A stretch of 64,000 nt of DNA from JBBQYD01 sp942493075 (GCA_942493075.1 OW818681.1:3844001-3908000); one strand, 5' to 3'. Shown: positions 43,309 to 52,341, counted from the first letter of the stretch. A program made the numbers and translations. Notes: generated from the sequence alone by a model not told the origin.

Positions 43309-43685
43309 GTGTGGTTAGAAGTGGGTGAGGCTCGTAACTCCTATAAGGTTGGCGATTAGAGTTTTGCCTGAGCGCACCTGCGCAGCCTTGTAGCCCCGAA
43401 GTGGGCGTCCGCAGCTAGCCCAGCACGGCAGTGCTGGGAATATGGGTCGAAATGAGTCGTAGAAGCCCCGCAGGGGCGGCCGACTATGCATCATTCAGGA
43501 AGATAAGCGTCGTCAAACGGGCGTCCTTGCCGGGACTTGATGGATCTAAACGGCGCGCGATACCCAGCACTGCCGTGCCGGGCTATTCGCGGTCGCCCCT
43601 GTTCAGGGGCTTCGAAGCGGACGAACTCGGTTACCTGTCCGGCACCGGACACAACTCAGCATCCCTCACCCACTTTTAACCACAC
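43309..43685. repeat. Repeat R3, copy 2: 377-bp element with terminal inverted repeats
   Basis: Ends GTGTGGTTAGAAGTGGGTGA (43309) and TCACCCACTTTTAACCACAC (to 43685) are inverted repeats. The right half is the reverse complement of the left half of the copy at 19708-20211, so the copies are oppositely oriented. It carries the same CCCAGCACTGCCGTGCCGGG dyad and is shorter by about 130 bases in the interior. Confidence 0.7.
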
Positions 43686-43708
43686 CAGTTTGCCCCCGAG
43701 TTGGGAAA

Positions 43709-43753
43709 GGATGAACAGGATGAACAGGATGAACAGGATGAACAGGATGAATG
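43709..43753 (+). repeat. Short tandem repeat, five 9-mers
   Basis: GGATGAACA is repeated four times, followed by a variant GGATGAATG. In one frame it would read as repeating Met-Asn-Arg, but no ribosome-binding site or continuing gene is present. Confidence 0.85.
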
Positions 43754-43935
43754 GAAGACGGGAGTGAGGTTGTAGGAAGCAATGTGGTTTGGAAGGAGGA
43801 CAGCGATGGGTGGCTAATACGTAATGAATGTCCGGATTAGCAAAGTCTGGTTTCAGCAGTCGAAAGCGTCACACGTTTGCTTTTGATGCCTTCGCTCGCG
43901 ATAGAAACGCCCTAGCATCCGACGATGTACGTGGC

Positions 43936-44070
43936 AATTCCGTACTGTTGGTAACCTCCAGGCTTAAAATAGAAAAGTTCCTGGTGGTTCTGGTTTGCGC
44001 CTTTGCGGTGCAAACCAGAACCACCAGGAATGACATTAAGTAGAACGCGCGGTTACCAACAGTACGGATT
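43936..44070. repeat. Nested inverted repeat (possible MITE)
   Basis: Outer arms TCCGTACTGTTGGTAACC (to 43956) and GGTTACCAACAGTACGGA (44051-44068) enclose an inner perfect 21-base hairpin: TTCCTGGTGGTTCTGGTTTG(C) at 43978-43998 and its complement at 44010-44030. The outer arm shares CCAACAGTAC with the end of repeat R1. Confidence 0.7.
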
Positions 44071-44109
44071 CCTGTTCGGTCGGCATTCCTGCATTCGGAT
44101 GGCAGCACC
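44066..44109 (+). repeat. 44-bp repeat, copy 1
   Basis: GGATTCCTGTTCGGTCGGCA and the following 24 bases recur with four substitutions at 62967-63010. It starts in the outer arm of the nested inverted repeat. Confidence 0.7.
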
Positions 44110-44342
44110 AACGCCTCAGCCGTGCTGGATACACTCCTCCATCATGCAGAAACCGTCCTGATCGAAGGCCCAAGCTATCGAATGAACGACCAGGATGAGC
44201 CTAAAGACTGACAGGGCAGGAATCCCAAACCCAGCCGCCACTTCTCCGTGGCGGTCTCGTCATTACCAGAAACCACAATACTTTCAAACCGGCGCTTTTG
44301 CCGTCCACAGTGATTACCGAATGCCACTAGCGTGCGGTGACA

Positions 44343-44577
44343 CTTTAGATCTGTACTGTCTGTAGAAAAGGCCCCAAAAAGGAATTACTCCCGGTTCATC
44401 GGGTTGGCGCTCCTCGGCGCCAACCCGATGAACCGGGGCAGAATCAAAAGGGGGCGGTGGCTACAGACAATACTGACTTCGGTTCGTACAACATGCCTGC
44501 ATTTGAATCTCAGCACCCCGCAAGAGCGCTGGGTGTGATTCTGAAACTGACAAAGTCTAATCAGGACTTGTCCGGGG
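44343..44577 (-). repeat. Repeat R1, diverged copy C (inverted)
   Basis: Reverse-oriented remnant. CTTTAGATCTGTACTG matches the inverted R1 end, the 21-base hairpin arms lie at 44390-44410 and 44417-44437, and CTACAGACAATACTGACTTC and the GCATTTGAATCTCAGC part follow. The hairpin arms differ from copies A and B by a paired T-A to C-G change near the base. Confidence 0.7.
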
Positions 44578-44768
44578 CGACCGCAGATAGCCCGGCACGG
44601 GAGCGCTGGGTATCGCGCGCCATTTGGATCAATAAGGCTCCGGCAGGGACGATCTGCCAACTCTCGATTGTCAAGCCCACCACCGCGGGTGACTGAGCCG
44701 GCTCACACGCAGCCCGGAATAGAAGCGCGCGCTTGCATCAATTCGATGTGATCGCTGTGTGCATCGAT

Positions 44769-44799
44769 TTTCATGTATGAAACTTTTTTGAAAAAAAGT
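44769..44799. promoter_or_regulatory. Candidate operator dyads upstream of the sugar isomerase
   Basis: TTTCAT-GT-ATGAAA (44769-44782) is followed by ACTTTTTTGAAAAAAAGT (44782-44799), then a further ATGAAACA half-site. They lie 65-95 bases before the isomerase ATG. Regulation by a LacI- or GntR-type protein is possible, but this is inference from symmetry alone. Confidence 0.35.
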
Positions 44800-44864
44800 G
44801 ATGAAACATTTGCATCGCAGCACAAGTCTTTGTTAGTGTGCGGCTATCCCGTAGTACAACAACT

Positions 44865-45977
44865 ATGAAGCCCGAAGAAAAAGAAAAGAATTTTCCCAAG
44901 CTTCACAATGCTATGTGGCCTGGGTTGGTGGGCAAAGGAAGTCCAGGCGCCGAACCTTGCATTGACCTGGACACCATGCTCTCACTCACCGCTAAAGCGC
45001 GAGTAAATGGCGCCGGGTTCGACGGTGTTGACCTCTTCCTCTTTGACCCGCATCTCAGCATCGATGCAGACCAGGACACAGTGCGCCGCCTGGCGGACAA
45101 GATCTCAGGGCTCAATCTGGAAATTGGATCTTTGGTTGCTCCTGTGTGGCCGCCGACAGGTGGCGGATCAGCCATGGGCGGAGCAAAAGAGCGTGAGAAT
45201 TTTTTGAATCAAGTCCGGAAGGCGTGCGTGATCGGCAAGCAGTTTCGGGAGATCGGCATTCGTCCTTCCGGTATTATCCGGATTGATTCAGCGTGCGGCG
45301 TATCGGATTGGTCCAAAGATCCCGAAGCAAATCAGAAGCGGATCATTGAAACATTCGGCGAGGCATGTGTTATCGCCCGGGACCATGGCGAGCGCCTGGC
45401 TGCCGAAGGTGAAATATGCTGGGGCGGCATGCATAGTTGGAAGCGGATGCTCCAGATACTTGAAGGGGTTAACCAACCGCAGACGCTCGGATTTCAGGCC
45501 GACATGGCTCATACTCTTCTTTATCTGCTCGGCTTCAATGCGCCAGAGGATGCTGTGCTGCCAGCAGATTGGGGCTGGGATGATCCCGTTGCTTTTGATG
45601 AAGCCCTCGCCCGGCTGGCGAATGCACTACGCCCATGGACGATCGATTTTCACGTCGCACAGAACGATGCGACAGTCTTCGGCTCAGGCACACACGATAA
45701 GACGGGCCACCATTGTTTACCCTATGATCCCAAGGGCAAGCTGGATGTAGCCCGCCATGCCGGATTCTGGCTTCGGGACCAGAAGGGCGTGGTTACGCGA
45801 GAGTGCCGTCATATTTGCTGGGATGGTTGCATGTTTCCCAACCAGGTGATGCTCAAACAGGAAACGTGGAATGACGTGCTCCGGACCATGTTGCTCGTAC
45901 GCGAGCACCACGGCTGGGCGGCGGAAGACGAATCCCCTGCCTCGCCGAAACAGAATTTCCGGGAGCAAGTCCAGTAA
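44865..45977 (+). CDS. Xylose-isomerase-like TIM-barrel sugar isomerase/epimerase
   Basis: A 370-residue protein of the xylose isomerase-like (AP endonuclease family 2) superfamily. GFDGVDLFLFDPHLSIDADQ, LAAEGEICWGGMHSWKRML (metal-binding Glu and His), GFQADMAHTLLYLLGFNAPE (Asp, His) and TIDFHVAQNDATVFGSGTHD supply a plausible divalent-metal site. The family covers many sugar isomerases and epimerases; the sugar is not identifiable. It lies 2.4 kb from the rhamnosidase gene, so a link with deoxysugar use is only suggestive. MKPEEKEKNF was chosen as the start; an in-frame GTG nine codons upstream is possible. Confidence 0.8.
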   Translation: MKPEEKEKNFPKLHNAMWPGLVGKGSPGAEPCIDLDTMLSLTAKARVNGAGFDGVDLFLFDPHLSIDADQDTVRRLADKISGLNLEIGSLVAPVWPPTGGGSAMGGAKERENFLNQVRKACVIGKQFREIGIRPSGIIRIDSACGVSDWSKDPEANQKRIIETFGEACVIARDHGERLAAEGEICWGGMHSWKRMLQILEGVNQPQTLGFQADMAHTLLYLLGFNAPEDAVLPADWGWDDPVAFDEALARLANALRPWTIDFHVAQNDATVFGSGTHDKTGHHCLPYDPKGKLDVARHAGFWLRDQKGVVTRECRHICWDGCMFPNQVMLKQETWNDVLRTMLLVREHHGWAAEDESPASPKQNFREQVQ

Positions 45978-46009
45978 CAAAAAGCCCCCGGAAGAACCAG
46001 AAAAAACCT

Positions 46010-46084
46010 ATGCCAACAAAAGCAAAAGCCAAAGCTGCCAAATCCAAAGCCCCCGCTAAGAAAAAAGCTGGGAAGAAGAAGTAA
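46010..46084 (+). CDS. Possible 24-residue lysine/alanine-rich peptide
   Basis: An ATG-to-TAA frame encodes 24 residues of Lys, Ala, Pro, Ser, Thr and Gly (start MPTKAKAKAAKSKAP, end KKKAGKKK), resembling tails of histone H1-like proteins. It begins 32 bases after the isomerase stop. GGAAG lies about 14 bases upstream of the ATG, too far for an ideal site. It could be a real tiny DNA-binding peptide or a chance frame. Confidence 0.35.
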   Translation: MPTKAKAKAAKSKAPAKKKAGKKK

Positions 46085-46123
46085 GGCAGTCCGTTCCCTA
46101 TTGGGAACACTCGCTTGCAAGGT

Positions 46124-46149
46124 GCAGTTTGCGCCTTGGCGCAAACTGC
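46124..46149. terminator. Perfect 12-bp hairpin after the sugar isomerase
   Basis: GCAGTTTGCGCC-TT-GGCGCAAACTGC, arms 46124-46135 and 46138-46149. A smaller dyad (TTCCCTATTGGGAA) lies about 30 bases upstream. It lacks a strong T-run on the plus strand but sits where transcription from the isomerase should end. Confidence 0.45.
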
Positions 46150-46349
46150 CCTTGTCGGCAGTTGAGCCACACTGAGGATGCGGCTGGGCAACGTGTCTTC
46201 GTTACTCAGCAAAGCCCTGATCGACGGTAGTGCGGCCCGTAGCGGAATGATCTTCGCAAGATTCCGAGCTTGATTGTATTATCCCAGGCTCGTTCTTACC
46301 TGAAACATCGGCGAAGCTACTTCCCCTTACCCTGACAGGAAGAAGTGTA

Positions 46350-46997
46350 TCAGGGCTTAAGTGGAAGTCTGCGCATTCTGCGAAAACCCAAGACAGCTAA
46401 TCCCAAGAATGCCAAGTGTGAGGGTTCCGGGATGGGAACCGGGGTGGCGTTGATCGTGAAAGTGTACACCTGCGTAGTGGGTCTTGGGGTCCAGGATGAG
46501 CCATCGCTCGAGTTCATAAAGCCATCATTGTAAGTCGCCTGTCCTGTCGGGACCAGGCTAGGTTGGCTTCGATACCAGAGAACCTCTGCATCCGTCTCGC
46601 ACCGCGCAACGACCCAATACGTTGCTTCCTCGACAAGATTGAAACTCACACTCGGCAGAAAAGCAAAATCCTGAGCCATTGCGCCGCCTGGAGTCGGACG
46701 TGCAAAAGACAGCAGGACGGTCGATGCCGGGGTGCCTCCGCTATCCCCCCGCAGTTCCAGAACGGGCAAGGCTGGCGAATTATAGTTTAAGCGCAGAACG
46801 ATGTTATCCAGGCTGAACGCACTGGTTTGAGGCATGGTGAAGGAAAACGCGCGCCAGGATGTGCTGCTGACACTCGTATAAAAGGCGTCCGTGGCGCCTT
46901 GATGGTTACCCAACAGCACTTCAGCACTGGTGCTTTCCACGCCACAACCGATTAGGACTGCGAGGAAACCTGCCAACCCGATTCGATCCACATTCAT
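46350..46997 (-). CDS. PEP-CTERM-anchored secreted protein (choice-of-anchor R type)
   Basis: A 215-residue exported protein. A signal peptide covers about residues 1-25 (GLAGFLAVLIGCGVESTSA). A beta-sandwich domain follows (FSLDNIVLRLNYNSPALPVL, YWVVARCETDAEVLWY). The C-terminus has PIPEPSHLAFLGLAVLGFRR, the PEP-CTERM sorting signal: PEP motif, hydrophobic helix, basic tail. The body matches domains described as choice-of-anchor R. It would be processed by exosortase and displayed outside the cell. ATG 46997 with GGAG upstream is the start; the frame extends 20 codons further. Confidence 0.82.
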   Translation of the reverse strand: MNVDRIGLAGFLAVLIGCGVESTSAEVLLGNHQGATDAFYTSVSSTSWRAFSFTMPQTSAFSLDNIVLRLNYNSPALPVLELRGDSGGTPASTVLLSFARPTPGGAMAQDFAFLPSVSFNLVEEATYWVVARCETDAEVLWYRSQPSLVPTGQATYNDGFMNSSDGSSWTPRPTTQVYTFTINATPVPIPEPSHLAFLGLAVLGFRRMRRLPLKP

Positions 46998-47244
46998 GTT
47001 CCAGAGAGCTCCGTTGTTGTCCTCGCGAGCGTACTTGTTCAAGAACGTGAAGGTCAAGGTAAGACACGGGACGCGCTCGTTCCTCGCGCTGCTACGGGCT
47101 TATCGCTGGCATTCCTTCGGGATTCACCTGACCAAAACCCGTTGGCGCCTGCCATCCGTCAACGCCCAGGACCGTGATCTCAGCCTTGGGCCTCTCGCTA
47201 CGTCGGTGTTGCCAAGCCAGCCTTCCTACCTCAGAGTATCCCCG

Positions 47245-48804
47245 ATGAATAAACGGTTTTATATCACAACCGCGATTGATTACGTGAATGGGCATCCCCA
47301 TCTGGGTCATGCCTATGAGAAAGTCATTGCCGATGTGATCGCCCGGTCACGGCGGAGCATGGAGCAAGATACATTTTTCCTGACCGGTCTGGACGAGCAC
47401 GGTCAAAAGGTCCAGCAAGCCGCGATGTCTGAGGGCAAACAACCTCAAGCCTACTGCGACGAACTGGCAGATAGCTGGCAGAAGTTTGTCAGCCGTCTCG
47501 GGTTGTCCAATGATGACTTCATCCGCACCACTCAACCCCGTCACAAGGAAGTCGTGCAGGCCGTTTTATCCCGGTTGTACGCCGAAGGCCATTTTTACAA
47601 GGCCGCTTACGAAGGGTTTTATTCCACAAAGGAAGAAACGTTTCTGACGGAAAAGGACAGGCTGCCTGACGGTTCCTTTGATCCTTCCTATGGCGAAGTC
47701 GTGAAGCTTCAGGAGGAAAACTATTACTTCAAGCTCAAGGATCACCAGCAATGGCTGATCGATTACATTGAGAAAAACCCGGATTTCGTCAGCCCCGATT
47801 ATCGGCGCAACGAAGTGCTTGGTTTCCTGAAAAACAACACTCTCGAAGATCTGTGCATCAGCCGACCAGCATCGCGGCTCAATTGGGGAATCCCCCTTCC
47901 CTTTGATCCCCAGTACGTGACCTATGTCTGGTTCGATGCGCTTACGAATTACATCAGCGGCCCGGCAGCTCAAGGTGACCCTGGAGTCCCCGCTTTCATG
48001 CGCCCGCCAGATGTCCAGACCGGGCAATCGCTCTGGCCGGCTGACATCCATGTGATCGGCAAGGATATCCTGAAGTTTCACTCTGTCTATTGGCCGATCA
48101 TGCTCAAGGCCATGGGCGCACCGTTGCCGAAGAAAATCCTGGTTCACGGCTGGTGGCAAAAGGACGACAAGAAGATGAGCAAGAGCACCGGAAACGTGGT
48201 CGATCCCATCGCCGTGATTGATGAGTGGGGCGTTGATGCCTTCCGTTTCTATGTGCTGCGCGAACTCAATATCGGGCCGGACGGGAATTGGACCGATGCA
48301 GGATTCCGCGAACGGTACTCCTCTGCACTGGCAAATGGGCTGGGAAACCTGGTCAACCGATCTCTCTCCATGCTCAAGCGCTATCGGACCGGCTTGCTCG
48401 CCAGCGTTTCGAAAGATCTGGCACAGGATGCCGAGCGAGTCATCGCCGAAACCAAGGAAGCTTTCCTGGAAAACAGGCTGCAGGACGCCTTGCTGTCTAT
48501 TTGGTCTCTGATTACACGAGCGAACCAGTATGTGGACCAAACGGCCCCGTTCAAATTGGCGAAGGTCCCGGAACAAGCCGCCCGGCTGGACGAAGTGCTC
48601 TATAATCTGGCGGAAGCCTGCCGCATTATCGCGGTATTAGTCTGGCCGTTCCTCCCGGATACTGCATCGAAGATGTACCAGCAGCTTGGGCTGTCTGGCG
48701 CTCCCGACAAGATGTCCTCGGCAGCCTGGGGTGGCTTGAAGGCCGGACACCAAATCGGGGAACCACAGCCGCTGTTCCCTCGCAAGGATGTGCAGCCGGG
48801 CTAA
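47245..48804 (+). CDS. metG: Methionyl-tRNA synthetase
   Basis: A 519-residue class I aminoacyl-tRNA synthetase that charges tRNA-Met. HPHLGH at 17-22 is the HIGH motif; KMSKS is at 310-314 (KKMSKSTGNVVDP). TYVWFDALTNYI and HGWWQKDDKK are typical. It ends soon after the anticodon-binding helical domain, without the extra C-terminal tRNA-binding (EMAP-like) domain. The frame is open for about 100 codons upstream, overlapping the PEP-CTERM gene; MNKRFYITTAIDYVN is the natural start. Confidence 0.95.
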   Translation: MNKRFYITTAIDYVNGHPHLGHAYEKVIADVIARSRRSMEQDTFFLTGLDEHGQKVQQAAMSEGKQPQAYCDELADSWQKFVSRLGLSNDDFIRTTQPRHKEVVQAVLSRLYAEGHFYKAAYEGFYSTKEETFLTEKDRLPDGSFDPSYGEVVKLQEENYYFKLKDHQQWLIDYIEKNPDFVSPDYRRNEVLGFLKNNTLEDLCISRPASRLNWGIPLPFDPQYVTYVWFDALTNYISGPAAQGDPGVPAFMRPPDVQTGQSLWPADIHVIGKDILKFHSVYWPIMLKAMGAPLPKKILVHGWWQKDDKKMSKSTGNVVDPIAVIDEWGVDAFRFYVLRELNIGPDGNWTDAGFRERYSSALANGLGNLVNRSLSMLKRYRTGLLASVSKDLAQDAERVIAETKEAFLENRLQDALLSIWSLITRANQYVDQTAPFKLAKVPEQAARLDEVLYNLAEACRIIAVLVWPFLPDTASKMYQQLGLSGAPDKMSSAAWGGLKAGHQIGEPQPLFPRKDVQPG

Positions 48805-48858
48805 TACCGGCAGCCTCGTATGTATAATAGCCCCGCTATCCGATCAACAATTGGACGG

Positions 48859-50604
48859 ATGCTGCGGGGCTGCTTTGTTTTAATGGCGGCAGTTCAGGTC
48901 GGCGCTGCCGATCTGGTTTTACCCGAACGCCCGCTCCATGCCCCAGGCGGAGCCGAAGTTATTGCCCGGATTTCCGGGCTTTCTCTTGCTGACCGTGAAG
49001 CGGTGCTCCTCCGGGAGATCAGCTCCGGAAATGTTCCGGATTTCCTGCGTCAGTTTGTACCTCTAACGGTCACGAAGCTGATCGATGGGCAAACCAATCA
49101 GTTGACCCTCTCAGTTGCACCGGATTACCTGGCGGTTGGGTCCGACAGTGACTACTGCCTGATGCCTCTTTCTCCAGGTGCCGCTCAGCAGATCGCTGAC
49201 CTGACCAGGTGTATCCTGCCGACACCTCGAATGGTTGATGCGATTTATGAAGCTGCCCCGTTGAAGCTTGTCCCGCAGCCCATCCCCCCCAGCAGCGAGA
49301 TGACGAGCCCTGCGGTTTTCAGCAATCACAACGCTCTCGTCGCAATCGAACGGAATCGGCAACGCGACCGATTCCCTCCCGGCACGCTGGTCGCGGGACA
49401 TAAGAAGGATGTGGTGCTTTCTGCCAGGCTGAATTCTGTCACAAACAAGGTAGCCATTTATGGATGGCATCAAACAAACGGAGTGCCCATTCAACCCCTC
49501 TACCTTGGCCATACTTCCAAATGGGTGGACTATAGCCAATGCATCCGCCTGGTCCAGGATCAGGCAACACTAAATGGAGCGCCCTGTTCCGTTCGCCAGA
49601 TTCTTTCCGACCCGATGCTGGCTTCGCTAATCAGCAATGAAGGAGAGCTGGAGAATCCACGCTATCGCACGAATGAGCCGCCGCTCAGTCCGCATCCAAC
49701 CTGGGGGCCGACCAATCGATTCGGCGAGAAAGTCTGCGAGTTACGACTGGACCACGGCGTTCGGGTTCAAATCAACGCGCCCGCGAGTTACCTGAGCGAA
49801 CCGACTCCCTCCGCGACTCTGGTTTTTTATGCGCTTCCCAACGGGAACTCTATTGAGCAAACACTCGGGAAGCGGCGCGGCACGAATGATCATTGGCAGT
49901 TCGATATCCAGCACGTTGCGGCGCAGATCCGTTTCGTGCGTGATGCGATACCAGGCCAACCGTTGATTCTGGCTTGCCTGGAAAATCAACTCAAAAGCTG
50001 GCCTGCCTGGCGGCGCCGGAACGGAGATAGCTACATTCCTGAGCTGTTAATGGCTGTGCAACGCTGCTTGCCCGGCACCAACCTCCAACTCGTGCTGGCG
50101 AGTCACAGCGGCGGGGGCAGCTTGCTCTTCGGTTACTTAAACACCCTGGATCGCATCCCGGCACAGGTCACAAGACTGGTTTTCCTCGATAGCAACTACG
50201 CTTACGATTCATCCCGGGCGCATGATGCGAAGATCGTTGAGTGGCTGCAGGAGTCACCGGGTGCCAACCTCTCCGTATTCGCCTATCACGATTCGATCGC
50301 TCTGCTCAATGGCACCAACTTCGTCTCTGCCGCCGGTGGCACCTGGGGACGCAGCCACGCCATGTTGAGTGATTTGGAAGGAAAGTTCGCATTCCACTCC
50401 AGGACCAATGAGGGGTTACGGGTGCATTCCTCGTTGTCAGGCAGAGTGAACTTCTTTTTGAAAGAGAACCCTGACAAGAAAATCCTGCACACGGTACAGG
50501 TCGAGCGCAACGGACTCATCCACGCACTTCTCCTGAACACACCGTTTGAGGGAAAAGGCTACGATTATTTCGGCGCGCGCGCCTATACAAAATGGATTGA
50601 GTAG
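48859..50604 (+). CDS. Secreted protein with C-terminal alpha/beta-hydrolase-like domain
   Basis: A 581-residue protein with a signal peptide (MLRGCFVLMAAVQVGAADLV). The N-terminal half (about 30-270) has no recognised domain. The C-terminal part (about 300-580) reads NAPASYLSEPTPSATLVFYA, then VLASHSGGGSLLFGYL, whose SHSGG resembles the nucleophile elbow of alpha/beta hydrolases, and LVFLDSNYAYDSS. An esterase- or peptidase-like role is possible but unproven. An in-frame ATG at 48820 lacks a ribosome-binding site; 48859 has GGACGG nearby. It follows metG by about 50 bases. Confidence 0.75.
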   Translation: MLRGCFVLMAAVQVGAADLVLPERPLHAPGGAEVIARISGLSLADREAVLLREISSGNVPDFLRQFVPLTVTKLIDGQTNQLTLSVAPDYLAVGSDSDYCLMPLSPGAAQQIADLTRCILPTPRMVDAIYEAAPLKLVPQPIPPSSEMTSPAVFSNHNALVAIERNRQRDRFPPGTLVAGHKKDVVLSARLNSVTNKVAIYGWHQTNGVPIQPLYLGHTSKWVDYSQCIRLVQDQATLNGAPCSVRQILSDPMLASLISNEGELENPRYRTNEPPLSPHPTWGPTNRFGEKVCELRLDHGVRVQINAPASYLSEPTPSATLVFYALPNGNSIEQTLGKRRGTNDHWQFDIQHVAAQIRFVRDAIPGQPLILACLENQLKSWPAWRRRNGDSYIPELLMAVQRCLPGTNLQLVLASHSGGGSLLFGYLNTLDRIPAQVTRLVFLDSNYAYDSSRAHDAKIVEWLQESPGANLSVFAYHDSIALLNGTNFVSAAGGTWGRSHAMLSDLEGKFAFHSRTNEGLRVHSSLSGRVNFFLKENPDKKILHTVQVERNGLIHALLLNTPFEGKGYDYFGARAYTKWIE

Positions 50605-50608
50605 CCTC

Positions 50609-51133
50609 TCAATCCGCTTGGGCCAGGGTAATCTCCACGATCAAATCGGCAGCTATTCTCTCAAGCGTCTGGCGAATGGAGTTCAGGTCAGCCCCAGCCG
50701 GTATGCTGAGCCTGGCGTGAGCCTTGAAAAGCGTCTCCCCCGACATGGCCGCGCTTCCGCACTCGGTTTCCAACTCTTCGAGGTTCACATCGAAATCGGC
50801 CAAGGCACCAGAGATTTGCCGAACAATGCCGGGCCGATCTTGCCCTACAAGTTCCAGATTGTAAGTCTTGGCAGGGACGGATGGAATGGGGGCAGTGTCC
50901 GGATATGCGGCGACCTTCAGGCCTCGTTCCTGCAACTCCTGGAGCGCGCGGAGCAGCCCCGCTTCCTTATCGGCTGGGAGCTGAACGCGAAGAATGCCAG
51001 CGAACTGGCCGCCCAGTCTCGCCATGCGGCTTTCCAGCCAGTTTCCCCCGTGTTCCGTGACCAGATTGGCAACGGTTTCAACCAGGCCAGGGCGATCCTG
51101 CCCGATGACGGTCATTACAAGTGCGCGCTGCAT
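50609..51133 (-). CDS. Double-ACT-domain regulatory protein (GcvR-like)
   Basis: A 174-residue protein with two ACT domains: ALVMTVIGQDRPGLVETVAN at the start and LELVGQDRPGIVRQISGALA at about 93-112. This is the arrangement of glycine-cleavage repressor GcvR and related amino-acid-sensing proteins. No DNA-binding domain is present, so it would act through a partner or as a sensor. It lies 44 bases downstream of the decarboxylase gene on the same strand. Confidence 0.85.
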   Translation of the reverse strand: MQRALVMTVIGQDRPGLVETVANLVTEHGGNWLESRMARLGGQFAGILRVQLPADKEAGLLRALQELQERGLKVAAYPDTAPIPSVPAKTYNLELVGQDRPGIVRQISGALADFDVNLEELETECGSAAMSGETLFKAHARLSIPAGADLNSIRQTLERIAADLIVEITLAQAD

Positions 51134-51177
51134 GACTATCTCCTACGCGTGGGCACAAACGAAATCAAGGCATTCAT

Positions 51178-52341
51178 TTAGCCGCGCTTGCCACGGCGGG
51201 GCTTGGGCTCCTGGTTAACGTGCACAATCTTCGCAGGCGGGAAGCCGTTGAACCACGTCGCCGATGCACTGCTATAAGCTCCGATATTCTCCGAGTACAG
51301 AAGATCGTCTATCTGGAGGTCCGGCAGATCCTCAGACAGCGAAATCTTGTCGAGGGCGTCGCAGGTCTGTCCAAAAACAGACGAAATCTCGGTAGGCCCC
51401 TTCTTGAAGGACTTCAGATGGTATTGGCAATGGTCGAAGATGATGCCGCTGAACGTGTGATAGACACTGTCATCAACGTAGTAACAGGTTTTACCGTCGC
51501 GGACGGCTTTGCCGATAATGCGAGAGATGGCTACGGCGGCGGTAGCCACCAGAAACCGGCCGGGCTCGGCGATGATCTGGATGTCATCATCAAACAGGCG
51601 GTCGATCTCAGCATTAATGGTTCGAGCCAGTTCACTGAACGGTTTGACGTGCCGATCATACGGCGCCGGGAAACCGCCGCCAATGTCGAGAATCTTGAGG
51701 GTATGCCCACGGGACTTGGACTCGTGCATAACCGCAGCGGCCATCTCAAGCGCCTGGACAAAGTTCTGGAAATTGGTGCATTGGCTGCCAACGTGGAAAC
51801 TAATTCCTTCAGCGACCAACCCCATCTTGCTTGCAGCCTGGACCAGATCCACGGCCTCGCCAGGGTCACAACCGAATTTTGAGGACAACTCAACCATTGA
51901 ACCGGTGTTGGGCACGCGTAACCGGACTACGACACCGGCATGCGGGGCGAACGCCTTGATCTTCTTCAGCTCAGCCAGGTTGTCGAACGTGACCAGCGGC
52001 TTGTATTTGTCGAGCGCCACCAGGGTCTCTTTGGGTTTGGTCGGATTCGCATAGATGACCTTGTCCCAAATAAACTGCTGCTGCTCCTCGGCCGAGAGAT
52101 CCTTGATGTTCTCATAAACCAGCATGAACTCAGGCAGGGAGGCAACATCGAAACTGGCCCCCGCCTGATAGAGCGTTTTAACAATGGCCGGCTCCGCGTT
52201 GGCTTTCACCGCAAAATAGGCCTGCACTCTCGGCAGGTGCTTGCGGAAGCTCGCGTAATTGCGGCGAATTTCCTCGTGATCGACCACCACTAGCGGTGTG
52301 CCATTCTCCCGCGCCAGCTTTTGCAGATCTTTAGTTGTCAT
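51178..52341 (-). CDS. Ornithine decarboxylase-like PLP enzyme (group IV, alanine-racemase fold)
   Basis: A 387-residue fold-type III PLP decarboxylase. The PLP lysine is in YFAVKANAEP (about 43-52). HVGSQ, DIGGGFPAPYD, AEPGRFLVA and the catalytic Cys segment FGQTCDALDKIS match ornithine/lysine decarboxylases of the eukaryotic-like family, which make putrescine or cadaverine. C-terminal KPRRGKRG is basic. No other polyamine gene is adjacent. Substrate preference between ornithine, lysine and diaminobutyrate-like compounds is not determined. Confidence 0.88.
   Translation of the reverse strand: MTTKDLQKLARENGTPLVVVDHEEIRRNYASFRKHLPRVQAYFAVKANAEPAIVKTLYQAGASFDVASLPEFMLVYENIKDLSAEEQQQFIWDKVIYANPTKPKETLVALDKYKPLVTFDNLAELKKIKAFAPHAGVVVRLRVPNTGSMVELSSKFGCDPGEAVDLVQAASKMGLVAEGISFHVGSQCTNFQNFVQALEMAAAVMHESKSRGHTLKILDIGGGFPAPYDRHVKPFSELARTINAEIDRLFDDDIQIIAEPGRFLVATAAVAISRIIGKAVRDGKTCYYVDDSVYHTFSGIIFDHCQYHLKSFKKGPTEISSVFGQTCDALDKISLSEDLPDLQIDDLLYSENIGAYSSASATWFNGFPPAKIVHVNQEPKPRRGKRG

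Larger units (their letters stand above)
43204..44864. other. 1.7-kb repeat-rich intergenic region
   Basis: Between the YkgJ-like gene and the sugar isomerase. It holds R3 copy 2, a 9-base tandem repeat, a nested inverted repeat, the R1 copy C remnant and possible operator dyads just upstream of the isomerase. I found no credible gene. Confidence 0.6.

Noticed and set aside
43709..43753. Possible CRISPR array.
   Set aside because: Repeats are 9 bases and directly tandem, with no spacers and no cas genes nearby.
47566..48576. A 336-codon minus-strand open frame inside metG.
   Set aside because: Antisense to a well-conserved synthetase; no recognisable motif.
48827..48832. TATAAT as a -10 box for the gene after metG.
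   Set aside because: No matching -35 hexamer is found about 17 bases upstream, and the gene is close enough to metG for read-through.
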